Positions 50,401-59,589 of a stretch of DNA of 64,000 nucleotides are shown here, in pieces. Made by a program: the position numbers and the translations under genes. This DNA comes from Nipponacmea schrenckii (Eukaryota; Mollusca; Gastropoda; Lottiidae). The notes under the pieces were generated by a model. That model saw only the letters and a list, made by a program, of their open reading frames with translations. It searched no databases and had not been told where the DNA came from. Each line of letters begins with the position of its first letter. Position 1 is the first letter of the stretch. The DNA is taken from assembly GCA_030562195.1 (NCBI GenBank), contig CM060200.1, positions 9,796,001 to 9,860,000 of the forward strand, given 5' to 3'.

Positions 50401-52797
50401 ATAACTCTGTATATATTTGTATACCACAAATCTGTATACATTTGTATATTATACCACAACTCTGTATATATCTTTATGTTATACCACAAATCTGTATACA
50501 TTTGTATGTTATACCACAACTCTGTATATACTTGTATATTATACCACAACTCTGTATACTAGTATATCTTTTTGTTATACCACAATTCTGTATATATCTG
50601 TATGTATTCTACAACTCTGTATCGATATCTGTATATTAATTTCATTATTACACATTGTTATTTCAGATGGTTTAGCATCTAAAGTAGCACGACAAGATAG
50701 TTTAGCTAGATTCTTATCTAATAGACCAACTCAAAAAGAATTAATTGAAAAAAATATCATTCCAAATAAATCAGACAGGGAAAAACAACAAACTAAAGAA
50801 GCCATAGAATCCAAATTAATTAGGTAGGATTTTGCTTCCTTTGCTAATTAAAGTGTACATTTCATCCTGATGTCTACTTGCAACTGAGCTTCTCAATTAG
50901 TTGAACTTGAATATTACTAGCCCAACTAATCTGGTCCTACTAAGTTCCTCTGATGTGATATTCGGATGTGATATCGGAACTGGCCAACCATGTACGGCCC
51001 AGTTGCAGTGACCCATTTTGTTTCTATTATTGTAAAATAAAATAATTATCTTGAACATAGTAATTTAAAAATTTTGATTTTACTTTTTAGACGGTTAAGT
51101 TTACGACCGACACAAGAAGAATTAGAACAAAAAAATATTCTTCACAGTAAGTTTAGAACTTTTGAAGTACCTAATAATGATTGGAAACTGATAGCATGTT
51201 GCACCTAGGAATTTAATGACTTCACTAGTGTAGAAAAGTTGCTAACACATAATTAGCAACTTTTGTGAAAGTGACATTTAGCATTTGAAAGTTAGAACGG
51301 GTTCAAAGCCATAAGACTGAAAATACATATATTTTGTTATTGTTTGTGTTTAATGTAGCCCAGTCAACTGAAGAAAGAATTATGACAAAAGAAGAAAAGA
51401 AGCGATATTTAATAAGAAAGGTAAGCAGCAGAGACTATGTAACACCTGATCTTCGTGAGAGTTTTTTTGTGTTATAAGCTTTGTTTTAGATTCATTATGA
51501 ATCTTCTATTAATAAAAGTTGTAAATAAAGATTGACTTTAACTCGGTTGACATAATGCCATCATTTTCAAGATTCCACCCACATTCTGATTTCATTTGAT
51601 ATGTGCTATTTTGTAGTTAAGTTTCCGACCTAGTGTAGAAGAACTCAAAGAAAAGAAGATTATAAAGTTTAATGATTATATTGAAATGACAGATGCTCAT
51701 GAATATGACAGAAGAGCAGATAAACCTTGGACAAGATTAACTCCAAAAGATAAGGTAGATGATCACACCATTTATGTCTTCATTTCTTTTTATTTCATTC
51801 TCTCTAAATATACAGTGAAACCCCTGTAAACCGACAAGCTGTCAGACCTGTGATCGTGCCGGTTTGGAGGGGTTGCAAGTGTACCCGTTGCAATGGTAAT
51901 ACATAAAAGCATAATTAATTTGATCAGTGATTAATCAGAATGTCGTATCGATCTTTCATGCCATCAGCGGATTAACTTCAATTAATATGAAATCAGAAAC
52001 TGGTTTGCCATAAAGACCAATTAACTATAAGATTAACTGCTTTGGGACTTGATGTCGATGCTGGATTACGGTTTAAAGGGGTACCAGTTTACCAGGGTTT
52101 ATCACCTATTTATTATATAGTGATTCGGCTGGGACTTTATTTGGAGTTTAACATGTTACATAAAGCAGGCCTACAAAGAATCAAAATGTTTTGATTTTGA
52201 CATTTTCATATTGCAAATACTTAAGATGCATCTTTTCTTGTTCCTGTTTTTTAATTGTGTCATTCCTGGTGATTAAAGCCTTAGCATGAACATAAAATTA
52301 TAGATAACATTATAGATCCGTGTAAAATTTGAACTTTCAAGTCCATGTGTGTCTAGAATTATCCACAATATATAGAAAAGATATATATTTAAAAAGGAAG
52401 TAACTGCATTTCCAATACTTCTGAAGAAGTATTTAAGACCTAAATCCAATAGGGCTATATATCAGTAATTATATTAGGATTGTATCTAAGTGATTATTAT
52501 ATCAACAGGCTGTGATAAGAAAAGAATTAAATGAGTTTAAAAGTAAAGAAATGGATGTACATGATGATAGTAGACATCTTACAAGGTACTGTATAATGTT
52601 TACTATTTTATCACCCAAAAACTAATATTATGGAAAAAGGCTCCAAACCTAAATATGTGTCAAGCTATTTATAAACCGCATAAGGTCACTTACAGATTAA
52701 TATGCAAATTAAGCGAGGTCATATTCTGCCTTAGATTTTCTGTAGGAAAATTCTTTTTCACATTTGTTTTTTATTTTGCAGGTTTCATCGGCCATGA
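14356..52797 (+). CDS. PHACTR: Phosphatase and actin regulator (PHACTR), complete gene
   Basis: Thirteen exons in the modelled form: 14356-14473, 32597-32752, 34303-34410, 48428-48715, 48904-49152, 49510-49843, 49997-50139, 50667-50823, 51091-51146, 51359-51420, 51617-51754, 52509-52585 and 52782-52797. They total 1902 nt, 633 residues, every junction in phase. Visible parts: a basic segment [10 protein letters not shown] (73-82), the N-terminal RPEL ([20 protein letters not shown], from 93), a long Ser/Pro-rich middle (about 130-465) with an acidic patch DDSEDGE, three C-terminal RPELs with RPTQKEL (485-491), RPTQEEL (523-529) and RPSVEEL (561-567), and the ending HLTRFHRP. In animals these proteins bind G-actin by RPEL motifs and PP1 by the C-terminus, moving between cytoplasm and nucleus with actin state. 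Introns reach 18 and 14 kb. Two further 5' exons (19091-19307, 26608-26674) can replace exon 1a. Confidence 0.93.
15322..15471. mobile_element. Fold-back MITE, family with CCAATC core (copy 1)
   Basis: The ends CCTGTTTCACAAAA and TTTTCGTGAAATAGG are near-perfect inverted repeats. Internal 'gattggt' and 'accaatc' form a second inverted pair. The right half ('ttttagtgattgaccaatct') matches the copy at 40891-41043. About 150 bp, no coding capacity. Confidence 0.65.
15501..15600. repeat. Dispersed ~90-bp repeat, copy 1
   Basis: Shares 'gtagatgaca', 'tttaacgtttgcttccag' and a following 'ggatg-tgat' with 31041-31121 in the same gene. I do not recognise the family. Confidence 0.6.
19091..19307 (+). 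CDS. PHACTR: PHACTR alternative exon 1b (Pro/Ser-rich N-terminus)
   Basis: A 217-nt open exon between acceptor 'atatttctag' and donor ACAG|GTGAGT. It reads [20 protein letters not shown] in phase 0 at the left, then a Ser/Pro/Thr-rich stretch ([16 protein letters not shown]) and [12 protein letters not shown]. It ends phase 1, so it splices to 32597 exactly as exon 1a does. The TAG of the acceptor is in frame, so the exon needs an upstream phase-0 coding exon that I could not find, or translation starts at the internal ATG at 19277. Codon quality supports coding throughout. Confidence 0.6.
22869..22990. repeat. Dispersed repeat, copy 1
   Basis: Shares 'tctggacaca', 'ctgtgaacacaattactgat' and the order of several weaker words with 24310-24445; a shorter relative with 'tttctgagatcatggcatga' lies near 21250. 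Family unknown. Confidence 0.55.
24310..24445. repeat. Dispersed repeat, copy 2
   Basis: Direct-orientation partner of 22869-22990, ending about 100 bp before the TTAA-flanked MITE. Confidence 0.55.
24548..25004. mobile_element. TTAA-flanked MITE with 20-bp perfect TIRs
   Basis: TTAA followed by AGGGATAATAGGCGTTAGAA at the left (24548-24571) is matched exactly by its reverse complement at the right (24981-25004). The length is 457 bp. No transposase frame is visible. TTAA as target duplication points to a piggyBac-like mobiliser, although the terminal bases are not the usual CCYT, so this stays tentative. A shorter relative is at 29219-29368. Confidence 0.8.
25490..25945. repeat. ~35-bp minisatellite
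   Basis: About a dozen irregular units of 'gagagaaattggataaacca' plus 'agatgtgaggcgcta'. Unit length varies and the array is degenerate. Confidence 0.85.
26608..26674 (+). CDS. PHACTR: PHACTR alternative first exon 1c
   Basis: ATG at 26608 (a second ATG follows at once) after an in-frame TGA upstream. It gives 22 codons ([20 protein letters not shown] then DI) and one base of a split codon before donor ATAG|GTAAGA, phase 1, which fits the exon at 32597. This would be a short N-terminus. It is assigned from reading frame, phase and donor quality alone; no family similarity is known to me. Confidence 0.5.
26875..27955. repeat. 79-bp minisatellite with half-unit structure
   Basis: The regular part (about 27290-27955) repeats 'cttgtgttcactataggatg', 'atgtttcattcttctttaat', 'tgtgttcatatacaagttga' and 'attcggatcttatatttaa' with period 71-82. 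The left part shows degenerate half units around 'cttgtgttca', so the longer unit probably grew from a ~40-bp one. Confidence 0.85.
28040..28200. repeat. Dispersed repeat with 'gggatcttaaacgtg...ccatccaaagac' core
   Basis: The words 'gggatcttaaacgtgaac', 'acacagggcctcagtttatt' and 'ccatccaaagactggacg' resemble a very common marine-invertebrate repeat with a GTCCCATCCGAAAGAC core, as I recall it. The overlapping open frames on both strands (27879-28189) are explained by this higher-GC segment. Confidence 0.45.
28690..28810. mobile_element. Degenerate copy of the CCAATC fold-back MITE
   Basis: 'aatttaaaatcagtttgagt' followed by 'tattggccaatcagaat' matches the right half of the copies at 15322 and 40891; the ends have decayed. 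Confidence 0.4.
29219..29368. mobile_element. Short relative of the TTAA-flanked MITE
   Basis: Left 'agagataataggtc' and right 'gacctattatccctttaa' are inverted. The first inner words 'aatgaacataaaatt' also match the 457-bp element at 24548. One mismatch in the TIR and a shorter body suggest an older deletion copy. Confidence 0.6.
31041..31121. repeat. Dispersed ~90-bp repeat, copy 2
   Basis: Direct-orientation partner of 15501-15600; contains 'ttttaacgtttgcttccag'. Confidence 0.6.
32360..32560 (+). mobile_element. tRNA-derived SINE
   Basis: An A-box-like 'tgactcagta' (32374-32383) and a perfect B box GGTTCTATCC (32418-32427) sit at tRNA-like spacing. The same B box and surrounding words recur at 39181. 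It ends about 35 bases before the acceptor of the common PHACTR exon 2. Confidence 0.65.
32597..32752 (+). CDS. PHACTR: PHACTR common exon 2, basic segment
   Basis: 156 nt, phase 1 in and out. It encodes [20 protein letters not shown], then [20 protein letters not shown] and [11 protein letters not shown]. The RRRSKFxxLGRxFKPWKWRKKK block is a hallmark just upstream of the first RPEL in all PHACTRs and acts as a nuclear-localisation region in vertebrate members. Acceptor 'tttatag', donor G|GTGAGT. Confidence 0.95.
32991..33848 (+). mobile_element. pogo/Tigger-type DNA transposon remnant
   Basis: The right end read in reverse is CAGTAGAATCTCGTTATCTC, and the left end is CATTAATCTCATTATCTCG, an imperfect inverted pair typical of Tigger/pogo termini. 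TCGAA-rich subterminal words ('atgtcgaag', 'atctcgaa') fill both sides. The element holds only the 3' end of a transposase frame and an AATAAA at 33679-33684. At about 0.86 kb it is an internally deleted, non-autonomous copy. An identical 21-bp direct repeat lies across each border (32978-32998 and 33845-33865). Confidence 0.7.
33534..33635 (+). pseudogene. Transposase C-terminal fragment with PIP-box-like motif
   Basis: The frame [15 protein letters not shown] continues to [17 protein letters not shown] and TAA at 33633-33635. QKSITSFF fits the PCNA-interacting (PIP) box Q-x-x-[ILM]-x-x-[FY]-[FY]; pogo transposase is known to carry such a PCNA-binding motif near its C-terminus. Upstream, the frame for [14 protein letters not shown] is shifted by one, so the gene is broken, and the DDE catalytic core and DNA-binding part are missing. 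Confidence 0.6.
34303..34410 (+). CDS. PHACTR: PHACTR exon 3, N-terminal RPEL motif
   Basis: 108 nt, phase 1 in and out: [20 protein letters not shown] then [15 protein letters not shown]. The motif has R-T-S-R-D-E-L, lacking the Pro of the C-terminal copies, as in vertebrate PHACTRs. Confidence 0.95.
34700..34960. repeat. Two degenerate units of the 160-bp repeat family
   Basis: 'ggtggattttgatgaaac' and 'gagttattgccctcg' followed by 'tggattttgatgaaacgtg' match the units at 3025-5171. Confidence 0.6.
35115..35219. repeat. (TGAA)n microsatellite
   Basis: Long TGAA runs interrupted by TTGAATTGA. The minus-strand open frame here (35146-35358) encodes only its repeat translation. Confidence 0.95.
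35700..35790. repeat. SINE-tail-like fragment
   Basis: 'gaggccctgtg' followed by 'cagtctgtgcacgtt' parallels the 3' half of the SINE at 39181 ('caggccctgtgtgcttcaga'). No tRNA-like head is present. Confidence 0.4.
36409..37166. repeat. 55-bp minisatellite, about 13-14 copies
   Basis: Units of 'aaatcagttgccctgtattt', 'ggtagtgtaaagatacacac' and 'atagaaataactgaa' repeat with a period of 55 (cagt at 36481 and 36536). Because 55 is not a multiple of three, minus-strand frames cycle through three translations that all stay partly open; no gene is inferred. Confidence 0.95.
38470..38840. repeat. Degenerate tandem repeat with (TA)n core
   Basis: Words like 'ctttacaacctccaggatgg' and 'cttacataatat' recur irregularly; a TA run is at 38610-38632. 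The 128-residue plus frame across it is low-complexity translation. Confidence 0.6.
39181..39430 (+). mobile_element. tRNA-derived SINE, second copy
   Basis: B box GGTTCTATCC at 39234-39243 with an A-box-like 'ggatcattgagta' upstream. The same tRNA-like head as 32360-32560, followed by a tail containing 'caggccctgtg' and 'gccactgtcctggcaaaact'. Confidence 0.65.
39945..40455. repeat. Diffuse GATCATGG repeats
   Basis: 'cattgatcatggtaggtttg' and 'acccttgacaagttgat' recur with drifted spacing, a decayed tandem repeat of about 60 bp. Confidence 0.5.
40891..41043. mobile_element. Fold-back MITE with GGGCCTTATT ends
   Basis: GGGCCTTATT (40891-40900) and its exact reverse complement AATAAGGCCC (41034-41043) bound the element. 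Inside, 'aatctgattgg' and 'ccaatcagatt' form a nested perfect inverted pair. Length 153 bp. Its right half matches the copy at 15322. Fragments that start similarly ('ggggccttattcttaaaa' at about 54636, 'ggcccctcgtattctcaaaa' at about 56217) suggest more copies. Confidence 0.75.
44920..45455. repeat. ~31-bp minisatellite
   Basis: 'agtataagttcataaagtta' plus 'catacttt' repeats about 17 times with substitutions. Confidence 0.85.
47097..47757. repeat. 41-bp minisatellite, about 16 near-identical copies
   Basis: The unit is 'attcagtttgatcatgtaga' plus 'tacatgtatgtaaatagttaa' (starts 47101, 47142 and on). Copies are almost identical, with a few small insertions (near 47480 and 47560), so the array is recent or homogenised. 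The unit contains the palindrome ATACATGTAT. Confidence 0.95.
48428..48715 (+). CDS. PHACTR: PHACTR exon 4, Ser/Thr-rich region
   Basis: 288 nt, phase 1 in and out, opening [20 protein letters not shown] and ending in a Ser-rich run ([12 protein letters not shown]) and NSTPT. Likely disordered. No motif recognised. An antisense open frame (48378-48692) mirrors it and is not a gene. Confidence 0.85.
48904..49152 (+). CDS. PHACTR: PHACTR exon 5, proline-rich region
   Basis: 249 nt, phase 1 in and out. [20 protein letters not shown] is a polyproline stretch of the kind bound by SH3, WW or profilin partners. Donor G|GTAAGT. Confidence 0.88.
49510..49843 (+). CDS. PHACTR: PHACTR exon 6
   Basis: 334 nt, phase 1 in, phase 2 out. 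It includes [14 protein letters not shown] and two copies of GRASPQPGG (a short internal duplication, [13 protein letters not shown] and [13 protein letters not shown]). Confidence 0.9.
49997..50139 (+). CDS. PHACTR: PHACTR exon 7, acidic region
   Basis: 143 nt. [18 protein letters not shown] matches the conserved DDNKENVP block ahead of the acidic stretch in vertebrate PHACTRs; [18 protein letters not shown] follows. Confidence 0.92.
50380..50632. repeat. ~29-bp minisatellite between PHACTR exons 7 and 8
   Basis: 'ttataccacaactctgtata' repeats about nine times. Its forward frame happens to stay open into exon 8 (from 50417), which I do not interpret as coding. Confidence 0.9.
50667..50823 (+). 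CDS. PHACTR: PHACTR exon 8, first C-terminal RPEL
   Basis: 157 nt. [20 protein letters not shown] then [12 protein letters not shown] contains RPEL motif RPTQKEL. The preceding RxDSLAxxLSxRP is invariant in the family. Phase 2 donor AG|GTAGGA. Confidence 0.95.
51091..51146 (+). CDS. PHACTR: PHACTR exon 9, second C-terminal RPEL
   Basis: 56 nt: [18 protein letters not shown]. Acceptor 'ctttttag', donor A|GTAAGT. Confidence 0.95.
51359..51420 (+). CDS. PHACTR: PHACTR exon 10, inter-RPEL linker
   Basis: 62 nt: [20 protein letters not shown], a charged helix between RPEL repeats. Phase 0 donor AAG|GTAAGC. Confidence 0.93.
51617..51754 (+). CDS. PHACTR: PHACTR exon 11, third C-terminal RPEL and start of PP1 region
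   Basis: 138 nt, phase 0: [20 protein letters not shown], then [18 protein letters not shown]. [14 protein letters not shown] is part of the conserved PP1-docking C-terminus. Confidence 0.96.
52509..52585 (+). CDS. PHACTR: PHACTR exon 12
   Basis: 77 nt: [20 protein letters not shown] then SRHLT and a split Arg codon. [14 protein letters not shown] is near identical to vertebrate members. Confidence 0.96.
52782..52797 (+). CDS. PHACTR: PHACTR last coding exon (FHRP stop)
   Basis: Only 16 coding nt: it completes Arg, then FHRP and TGA at 52795-52797. The LTRFHRP terminus is the family's PP1-contacting end. The exon continues as the 3' UTR. Confidence 0.95.
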
Positions 52798-55700
52798 AGT
52801 AATGAAGTTACAAGTAAAGGGAGACAACTTGAAGTCAGATGAAAGCTGTGATTAACCAGTGTTGAATATCTGATTTGATAATACCCCTATCTTACACCGA
52901 CTAGACAAAAGTTCCAATGTTCTAAGCTGTATGACTGTCTATGATGGAGGGCTATTTTCAAACGCCTATATTTTCATCTCAGGACAAGATTATTCGGAAA
53001 TTACCATATTTTATTCAATTTTATATTCCAACACCCCATCTCATTCATATTTTTCAAGATAACAGACAAGGAAATTATTTTTGCAACAAATAGAACAGAT
53101 GCATTTTGGTATATATTTTTCCCTTAAGCTTAAGTGTGTTTTTCACAAACTGGTTTTAGAATAATATATTTACAGAAAGGGCTGGTTCCCTTTGGAATTA
53201 TAACAATGTATAGAATTGTTTTATTTAAAGTTTTGGATTGAAAAGAGATTGTAAGGTGTTTTCATTCTTAAGAGGGCATTCCTTATTTACACTCAGTCTT
53301 TTCTTTTCTGATATATTTTAGTCTCATTGTAATCTCAGAACATTTATACCAAAAGCCTTTTACAAAGGTAGTATTATCAACCAATCAAAGCTTTCCATGT
53401 AAAACCTGTTTCTTGCTAAATTAGGAATTTTGGTATAGAGGCTATCATATTGCTCTACTTTGCTTTTTTACCATCCCACAATTCCTTAATTTATTTTAAA
53501 AAAACAGATTTTATATGGCATGTTTTGACTGGTTGAAAATACCCCCCTTGGAACGAGCCCATGATAGAAAAGTTGTTAGATTACAAGGTAGACTACAGGT
53601 AAACTAAGATTGAGTGACTTGTGGGTTTAGCCCAATTGTCAGGCTACAATTCAGGGCATTTTAGTGATATTTCGAGAAACAAAATTGAAAGCTAACTGTT
53701 AGCAAACTTGCCAGGTCGTCAGAAATATTTTCCAAACCATGCACATAATAAAGATGCCTATCAATCTCTTGCATGCTGTCCCACTGCTCAAAAAAAAAAA
53801 AACTTTTTACAATTACTTTTCAACTTCATGTTGGCACTGAATATGAAATTAAATCAGATTGACTCCCTTGAAAAGCTGATGAGACATTTTGCATTCAATA
53901 GATATCGGCTCAGAATTAAAAGGGATGTCAATGCTGAAATAAGCTTGAGGGTGGATTTTGAAATGTGATTAACTCATTGAGAAAGATTTTGGTGGTTTTG
54001 TAAAATATAAATTTAAGTGCAATCTACTTTATGATTGAAATTCAGGGCAAGATAAAGATTAACTTCGGTTGAGCTGGTTTAATATTTTTAAAGCTTAAGC
54101 TGTTCCACAAAAGTTAATCTTAATCTCACCTTTAAGTTCAATTTTTATTTGTTTCTTAGAGTATTGATGTTTTGTTAAAAATGGCTTTCGCAAAATTTCG
54201 CTCACAAGGATGTGGTGAGTAGAAGGAACTGTCTGAACTGTTAGTCTGAATTTGGCATATTTCTTGTGATTTGAAGGGTTTGTTTCCAAGTTTAAAAAAA
54301 ATAAATCTGCTTATTTAATAAATTTGAGAAAATTAATTCTGCTTTTTGCACAAAACAAAATGCTGCCATTGCTAGAATTTAGGTCAACTTAGACTTTAGC
54401 ACAAATTGTAAAGAATTTAGTTTATTTATTGTATCTTTTTGTACATTTTATTTTCCTTGTATTTGAAGAATCTGAGATTCAATATGTCAGAATGGCATCA
54501 GAATGATGGTTGCAGGCCATGGAACTTCTATATATAGCTTTCCTATGCAAAATACTTTTAGCATATATGCATTTAATATCACAAAGCAAAAGGGTCTTGT
54601 CGTTCAACTTTTATATTTCGAGGGCGTAGGTCAGGGGCCTTATTCTTAAAATGATTTAAGTGTTCCTGTCATACAGTATTGGATTATGTTTAAGTTAAGT
54701 TTTGGAGAAGATCAGTAAAAGGGCACAAAAGAAAAGCTGATTTTTGATTTAATATCTTATTGTTGGAGACATCAACTATAAGTTTCCCAGCTTTTCAGGT
54801 TTTTGTATGACCTCTTAAATTATCACATCTAAACACAATAAAAAATTAAGGTACTATCTGTAGCAATCTGTATGACTTTTTATAAAATCAGTTATGTGGT
54901 TTTGAAATTCACAACCAGATGTATTTTAATCTTTATCGAAACTTGAGCTTCATCAGCTATTTAGATTACTGAATCCCTTTAATCTGCTCTCATAAACTGT
55001 GGTCAATCATATTTTAAAAATACTAGAAAATGTCCAAATGGGTGTAAGAATCATGGTTTAGGTCATATATTATATTGTTTTACAGTTTCTATCACTTGGT
55101 ATGAAACCCAGCTATTGAGTATACATGTATAATTACCCAGGATTTAAAGTCCTCAAATTCTATCCTTGTCAATTTTCTGCTGATTTAATGATAGATACAA
55201 ATACCAGCCATCTGAATATGGGAGCTTGATCATTGTGATCCATCTGATTACTTGATCAGTTTATATGAATAATTAATTAGCTTGATCATTGTGATCCATC
55301 TGATTACTTGATCAGTTTATATGAATAATTAATTAGCGTGATCATTGTGATCCATCTGAACAGTGATATATGAATAATTGATCAGTTCAGTTTATCTGAG
55401 TAAGAGATCATTGTGATGCATCTGATTACTTGATCAGTTTGACCCATCTGAACACTTGATATATGAATAATTAAATAGTTACATTACTAGTTACAGTACA
55501 TATGAATAATTGATCAGTGCAGTCCATATGAATAATTGATCAGTGCAGTCCATCTGAATTATTGATCAGTGCAGTCAATATGAATAATTGATCAGTTCAG
55601 TCTATCTGAATAATTGATCAGTACAGTCCATCTGAATAATTGATCAGTGTGATCCATCTGATTACTGATCATTGTGATCCATCTATATGTGACAAAAACT

Positions 55701-58700
55701 AGATCAATTTATGTATCTCAAAATCATTGATCAGTGTGAATATCTAAGCTGTCTTGATCCATTTGAGTAAGTAGGTTTCTTGATTAGTAGCAATATCAAA
55801 AAATTATCTTAAAATTATCATCAACATTGGCAAGATAGTGAATTCAATTCAGGAATCTTAATTTTATAATTCTATAATGATCAGCAGAGACTAGACAAGG
55901 GCTAAGGATTCTGACAAGACTTTACACTAACATTTTGCAAATGATGTGATTTTTAATTTTGTATATAGATATTTTTGTAAGTAGTAGATAAAGATAGCCT
56001 ATTGTTATCAGAAGAGGTAACTAATATTACTATCAAATATATTTGTAGAAATTGTATATTGTAAGAAGCTGTAATAATTACTTCATTTCATTATTAATTG
56101 TGCTGATTGTCTTTGTTAATTATAATTTGAAAAAAAGTTTAAAAAGCGAAAATGATATTGTTTATTAGTTTATTGAAATGGTGTGTCTATTTGCATCTCA
56201 CAGCACTTGGACATCAGGCCCCTCGTATTCTCAAAACTATCATAGCACTCGGATGTCCTAGGGTCTTAACTTCTAAAACTGTTTCTATGATATCCTATCG
56301 CTAAGATTGATTTGAGAAAATTTGTGAATTTGCTGCACATGGATGTTTCCCTTTAAGAGTTTTTACCTATGATTTAATTCTGAACTTTCTCAAAAATAAC
56401 TAGTGCGTTTGAAACTTTATTGATTAGATTTCCAAACGTAAATAATTATACGTGGGTTTGGTAACGCCGAAATAATCAACAGAATTAGTTCATTAAGAAA
56501 GAGATGAAAGAGAAGAAGGACAATACGACACCTGTTCTGTCGAAAGTAAAACAAAGATAACATGTTTTTATGTGTCGCCGACCATCTGTCCTTTATCGCT
56601 TATTAATAATAATTATATTAGGCTATCGATTAATCAAAATTTACTACAGACATTGTTTAAACCCTGAATATGATCAAGTGCTGTATATGTCGTATACTAC
56701 TAACTCGAAATTTTGAAGATTGTCTTGTGGTTAAAAGGAATGAAAATTATGTCAATTGAATAAATAATTCATATAGGGCATAATATTTCAGCTGAAGCTT
56801 TTTATGTCGAAGACAGGACTAAACCTCAATTAAATATTGATCGAATTTTGAAAATGAAATGAAATTGACTTTTACATCATATTTCATGCACTTCTGAATG
56901 AGATAATGTGTTCTATGAAAAAAATGTCATTGGTTTAAGATTAATTTTAAGCCAGTTAAACCGTGATTTGGTTTAAAAAATTGATACAATGTTCACCTGT
57001 TTTGGTTTTTTTTGGCGAATTTTATAAATGATGTACTATCAATCTACTTATAAATGTTAAAAATATATTAAATATTCACAGTAAAATACAGCTACAAAAC
57101 AATTCACATTAGAACTATAATGGTGGGCACGCGAACAACATGTGGTTAATAACAAGTTGACAGCTGGGGTCAGTTTAGATAGAAAATTGATATCACTCTC
57201 CGGACACTGGACACGGGTCAGTGGGGTATTTACATGAAAAATTAACAGTAATGGAGAGCACGTGTATACAGAGTGTAACGTTGTATCCAACAGTTAGGTT
57301 ATAAAACAATAAATGACCACAATCGTGATAAAAGCTGATTATCGACTACATTAGGTGGTACATCTTTTGACATCAGGTTTACATCTGTCCTAAATATGTA
57401 CCAAATGTAGATGTTGAGAAACGATCTGTATCTGATGTCATAATATTTAAATTAGGTTGTAAACTGATATTATTTTGTGATAATGTCAAGATTACTTAAT
57501 AGTCAAAGATTATCACTCTCTGATCAGTAATAAAACTACAATTCATGTATAACTAATGAAGTCTCTAATATGTTAACGTAAACAAGAAAAACATACACAA
57601 ATTCTGTACATTTCAATATCAAACGGTGCTTAAACACAATTTATAAATCTGAAATTCATAAAAAGACAGAAAAAGACTCCAAGAATCTAAATCATCCATG
57701 TTAACTTTCCCCGTTCACCAGTAGCTAAGTTATGTTATGCATGCTGTCCAGACGTTTCAAACAAGCCTTTAATTTCCCTTTAGAAATCCAGGAGGGGGGC
57801 ATGATATCAAGTGTCCACCCCACAAATGGTTTGAGTAGGGTGTCTTGTAGGCGTAAAATAGGCACAATTCGGCATTCAAGAACTTTAAGGTTCAGAAATT
57901 TTGCGTCTTCGGCGACAGTCGCGTCGCCACGAGCCCATGAATAAGGCTAATTTTCGAAATATGTCCATCAGACCCCATACAATTTGCATCCACTATTTTT
58001 GAAAGAAAGGCAGCTTCTTGCATGTTGACCAACTGATGACTAGAAAATTCAGTAACATGCAAGGAGGTGCTTTTCTTTCAATAATATTTCGGAGAGCTAT
58101 AAAGATACGGTGTCACAAGCTCAACTGAAACGTTCTCATGCCAAACCCTTTTAAGTAAATCCTGGGTACGCCACTGCCCCCCCCCCACACATTTGAAAAG
58201 CGATCTGCGCCCCTGCAGCAATATATGCGAGTAAATCACTATAGGGTATCCCGAAGACCTGAATCATTTGGGTTTACAAAAATTGTAAAGCCATCATACT
58301 TGATAGTGTATAAAAAATGATAAGCGAAATAACATTTAAACTAATTTTAAACATACAATTGAAAATATTTTTTGTTAATTTCAAAAATTAATTGTAAAGT
58401 CAATAACATCTGTGAGAACGGGTTAAGTCGGGCTCAAGAAGGGTGTTTTATTTGATAAAAATATAACGCTTAAAACACGCGTCGTCTTACAATGGTACAC
58501 AAAGAGGTGAATATGGTAAATTTGAATATGAGTGTTAGGGGGAATATTGTGTCGAGGTAACAGTTGTTAGAGAATATAGGCAGTGATATCAGGTGATATG
58601 TCTGCTATTGTTTTGTAAGATCAGCTGTATTTGGGTTTGGTGTTATTGGGAGTCAACACATGGTGGATACCCACTCCTTTTTTTTTCAATTTATATATAG

Positions 58701-59589
58701 ACCTATCATACGATCAACGTGTCCTTCACACAGCTTTCATATCAACGAATATTCCCATGTCATCATTCAGCAATCTGATATAATTACACATTTAATATCA
58801 CTTCACGATAGTGTTTTAGAAAAGGAATATATTAATTAATTCAATCACTTATAGACTGAATTCGCCTATTTATTTTACGAAGCCCTTCGAATGTATCAAA
58901 TTGCTGTTGCAGTATAATGGGAGAAAATAAAACAAAGGATATTTATAAATGTATACTGCAGAAAATAATATTGATTACTTCGTTATATTTGCACGCTTTG
59001 CTTAACGGTTCGGTGAATCGAATACAGACATATTATTGGACAGCTGATCCCCTTTGGCCCCTATTATGATAGTGGGACTTACCCAAGAATAATAGAAATC
59101 TATGAACGACACGTGCCGGTCGTTTTGATTAGCAAAATCAGGGGGTGATTTAAAATTGCAAGCATTCGATGCATTTATAATGACAGTTTGTTTCTTTGTT
59201 CTCGATCTGTATATGGTAGTGAAAACAATGGGCCAGTAGTCCGACTAACGGGATCCTGTCCCTATAAAGGGCTGATAAATCTGGCCGGGTGTTGTAAAGC
59301 CCTGTAGGAGGAGGGACCAAATGTCTCTAGCAGACGAACTCCTAACGTCTTTTTGTTTTGTTAATATTTGAATTTTGATAAAGGAAAGGGGATTGTTAAA
59401 CGTAGACTTGGAAGAGAAAAAAAAGACTGTTATTACTCTTTGCAAGACAATTAGACGGAATTCTTCTCATGATATAGCAAAATTCGTGGTGTTTTTTTTA
59501 AAGACAAAGGATAATTTTGAAATTAGATATTTTGGGAAGAAAGAATATTTCATCAGCTGTAGATTTGTTCAAGGAGTATATTATTTACA
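52798..59589. other. PHACTR 3' UTR and intergenic region
   Basis: AATAAA signals at 53747-53752, 54300-54305 and 54837-54842 are candidate 3' ends; which is used cannot be told. A GATCAGT minisatellite is at 55215-55700. The stretch 57700-58220, with higher GC and 'gggtacgccactgc', looks like a decayed dispersed repeat. No further gene is recognised. Confidence 0.5.
55215..55700. repeat. GATCAGT-rich minisatellite
   Basis: 'tgaataattgatcagtgcag' plus 'tccatc' (about 26 bp) alternates with longer units such as 'tgatcattgtgatccatctg' plus 'attacttgatcagtttatat'. Irregular but clearly tandem. Confidence 0.85.

Noticed and set aside
50417..50827. 136-residue ORF running from the minisatellite into PHACTR exon 8
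   Set aside because: The intronic part is low-complexity Tyr/Thr repeat translation. A consensus acceptor at 50666 and phase agreement support splicing instead.
57732..57944. 70-residue plus-strand ORF in a higher-GC patch
   Set aside because: The context (57700-58220) resembles a decayed dispersed repeat, and the peptide matches no family known to me.
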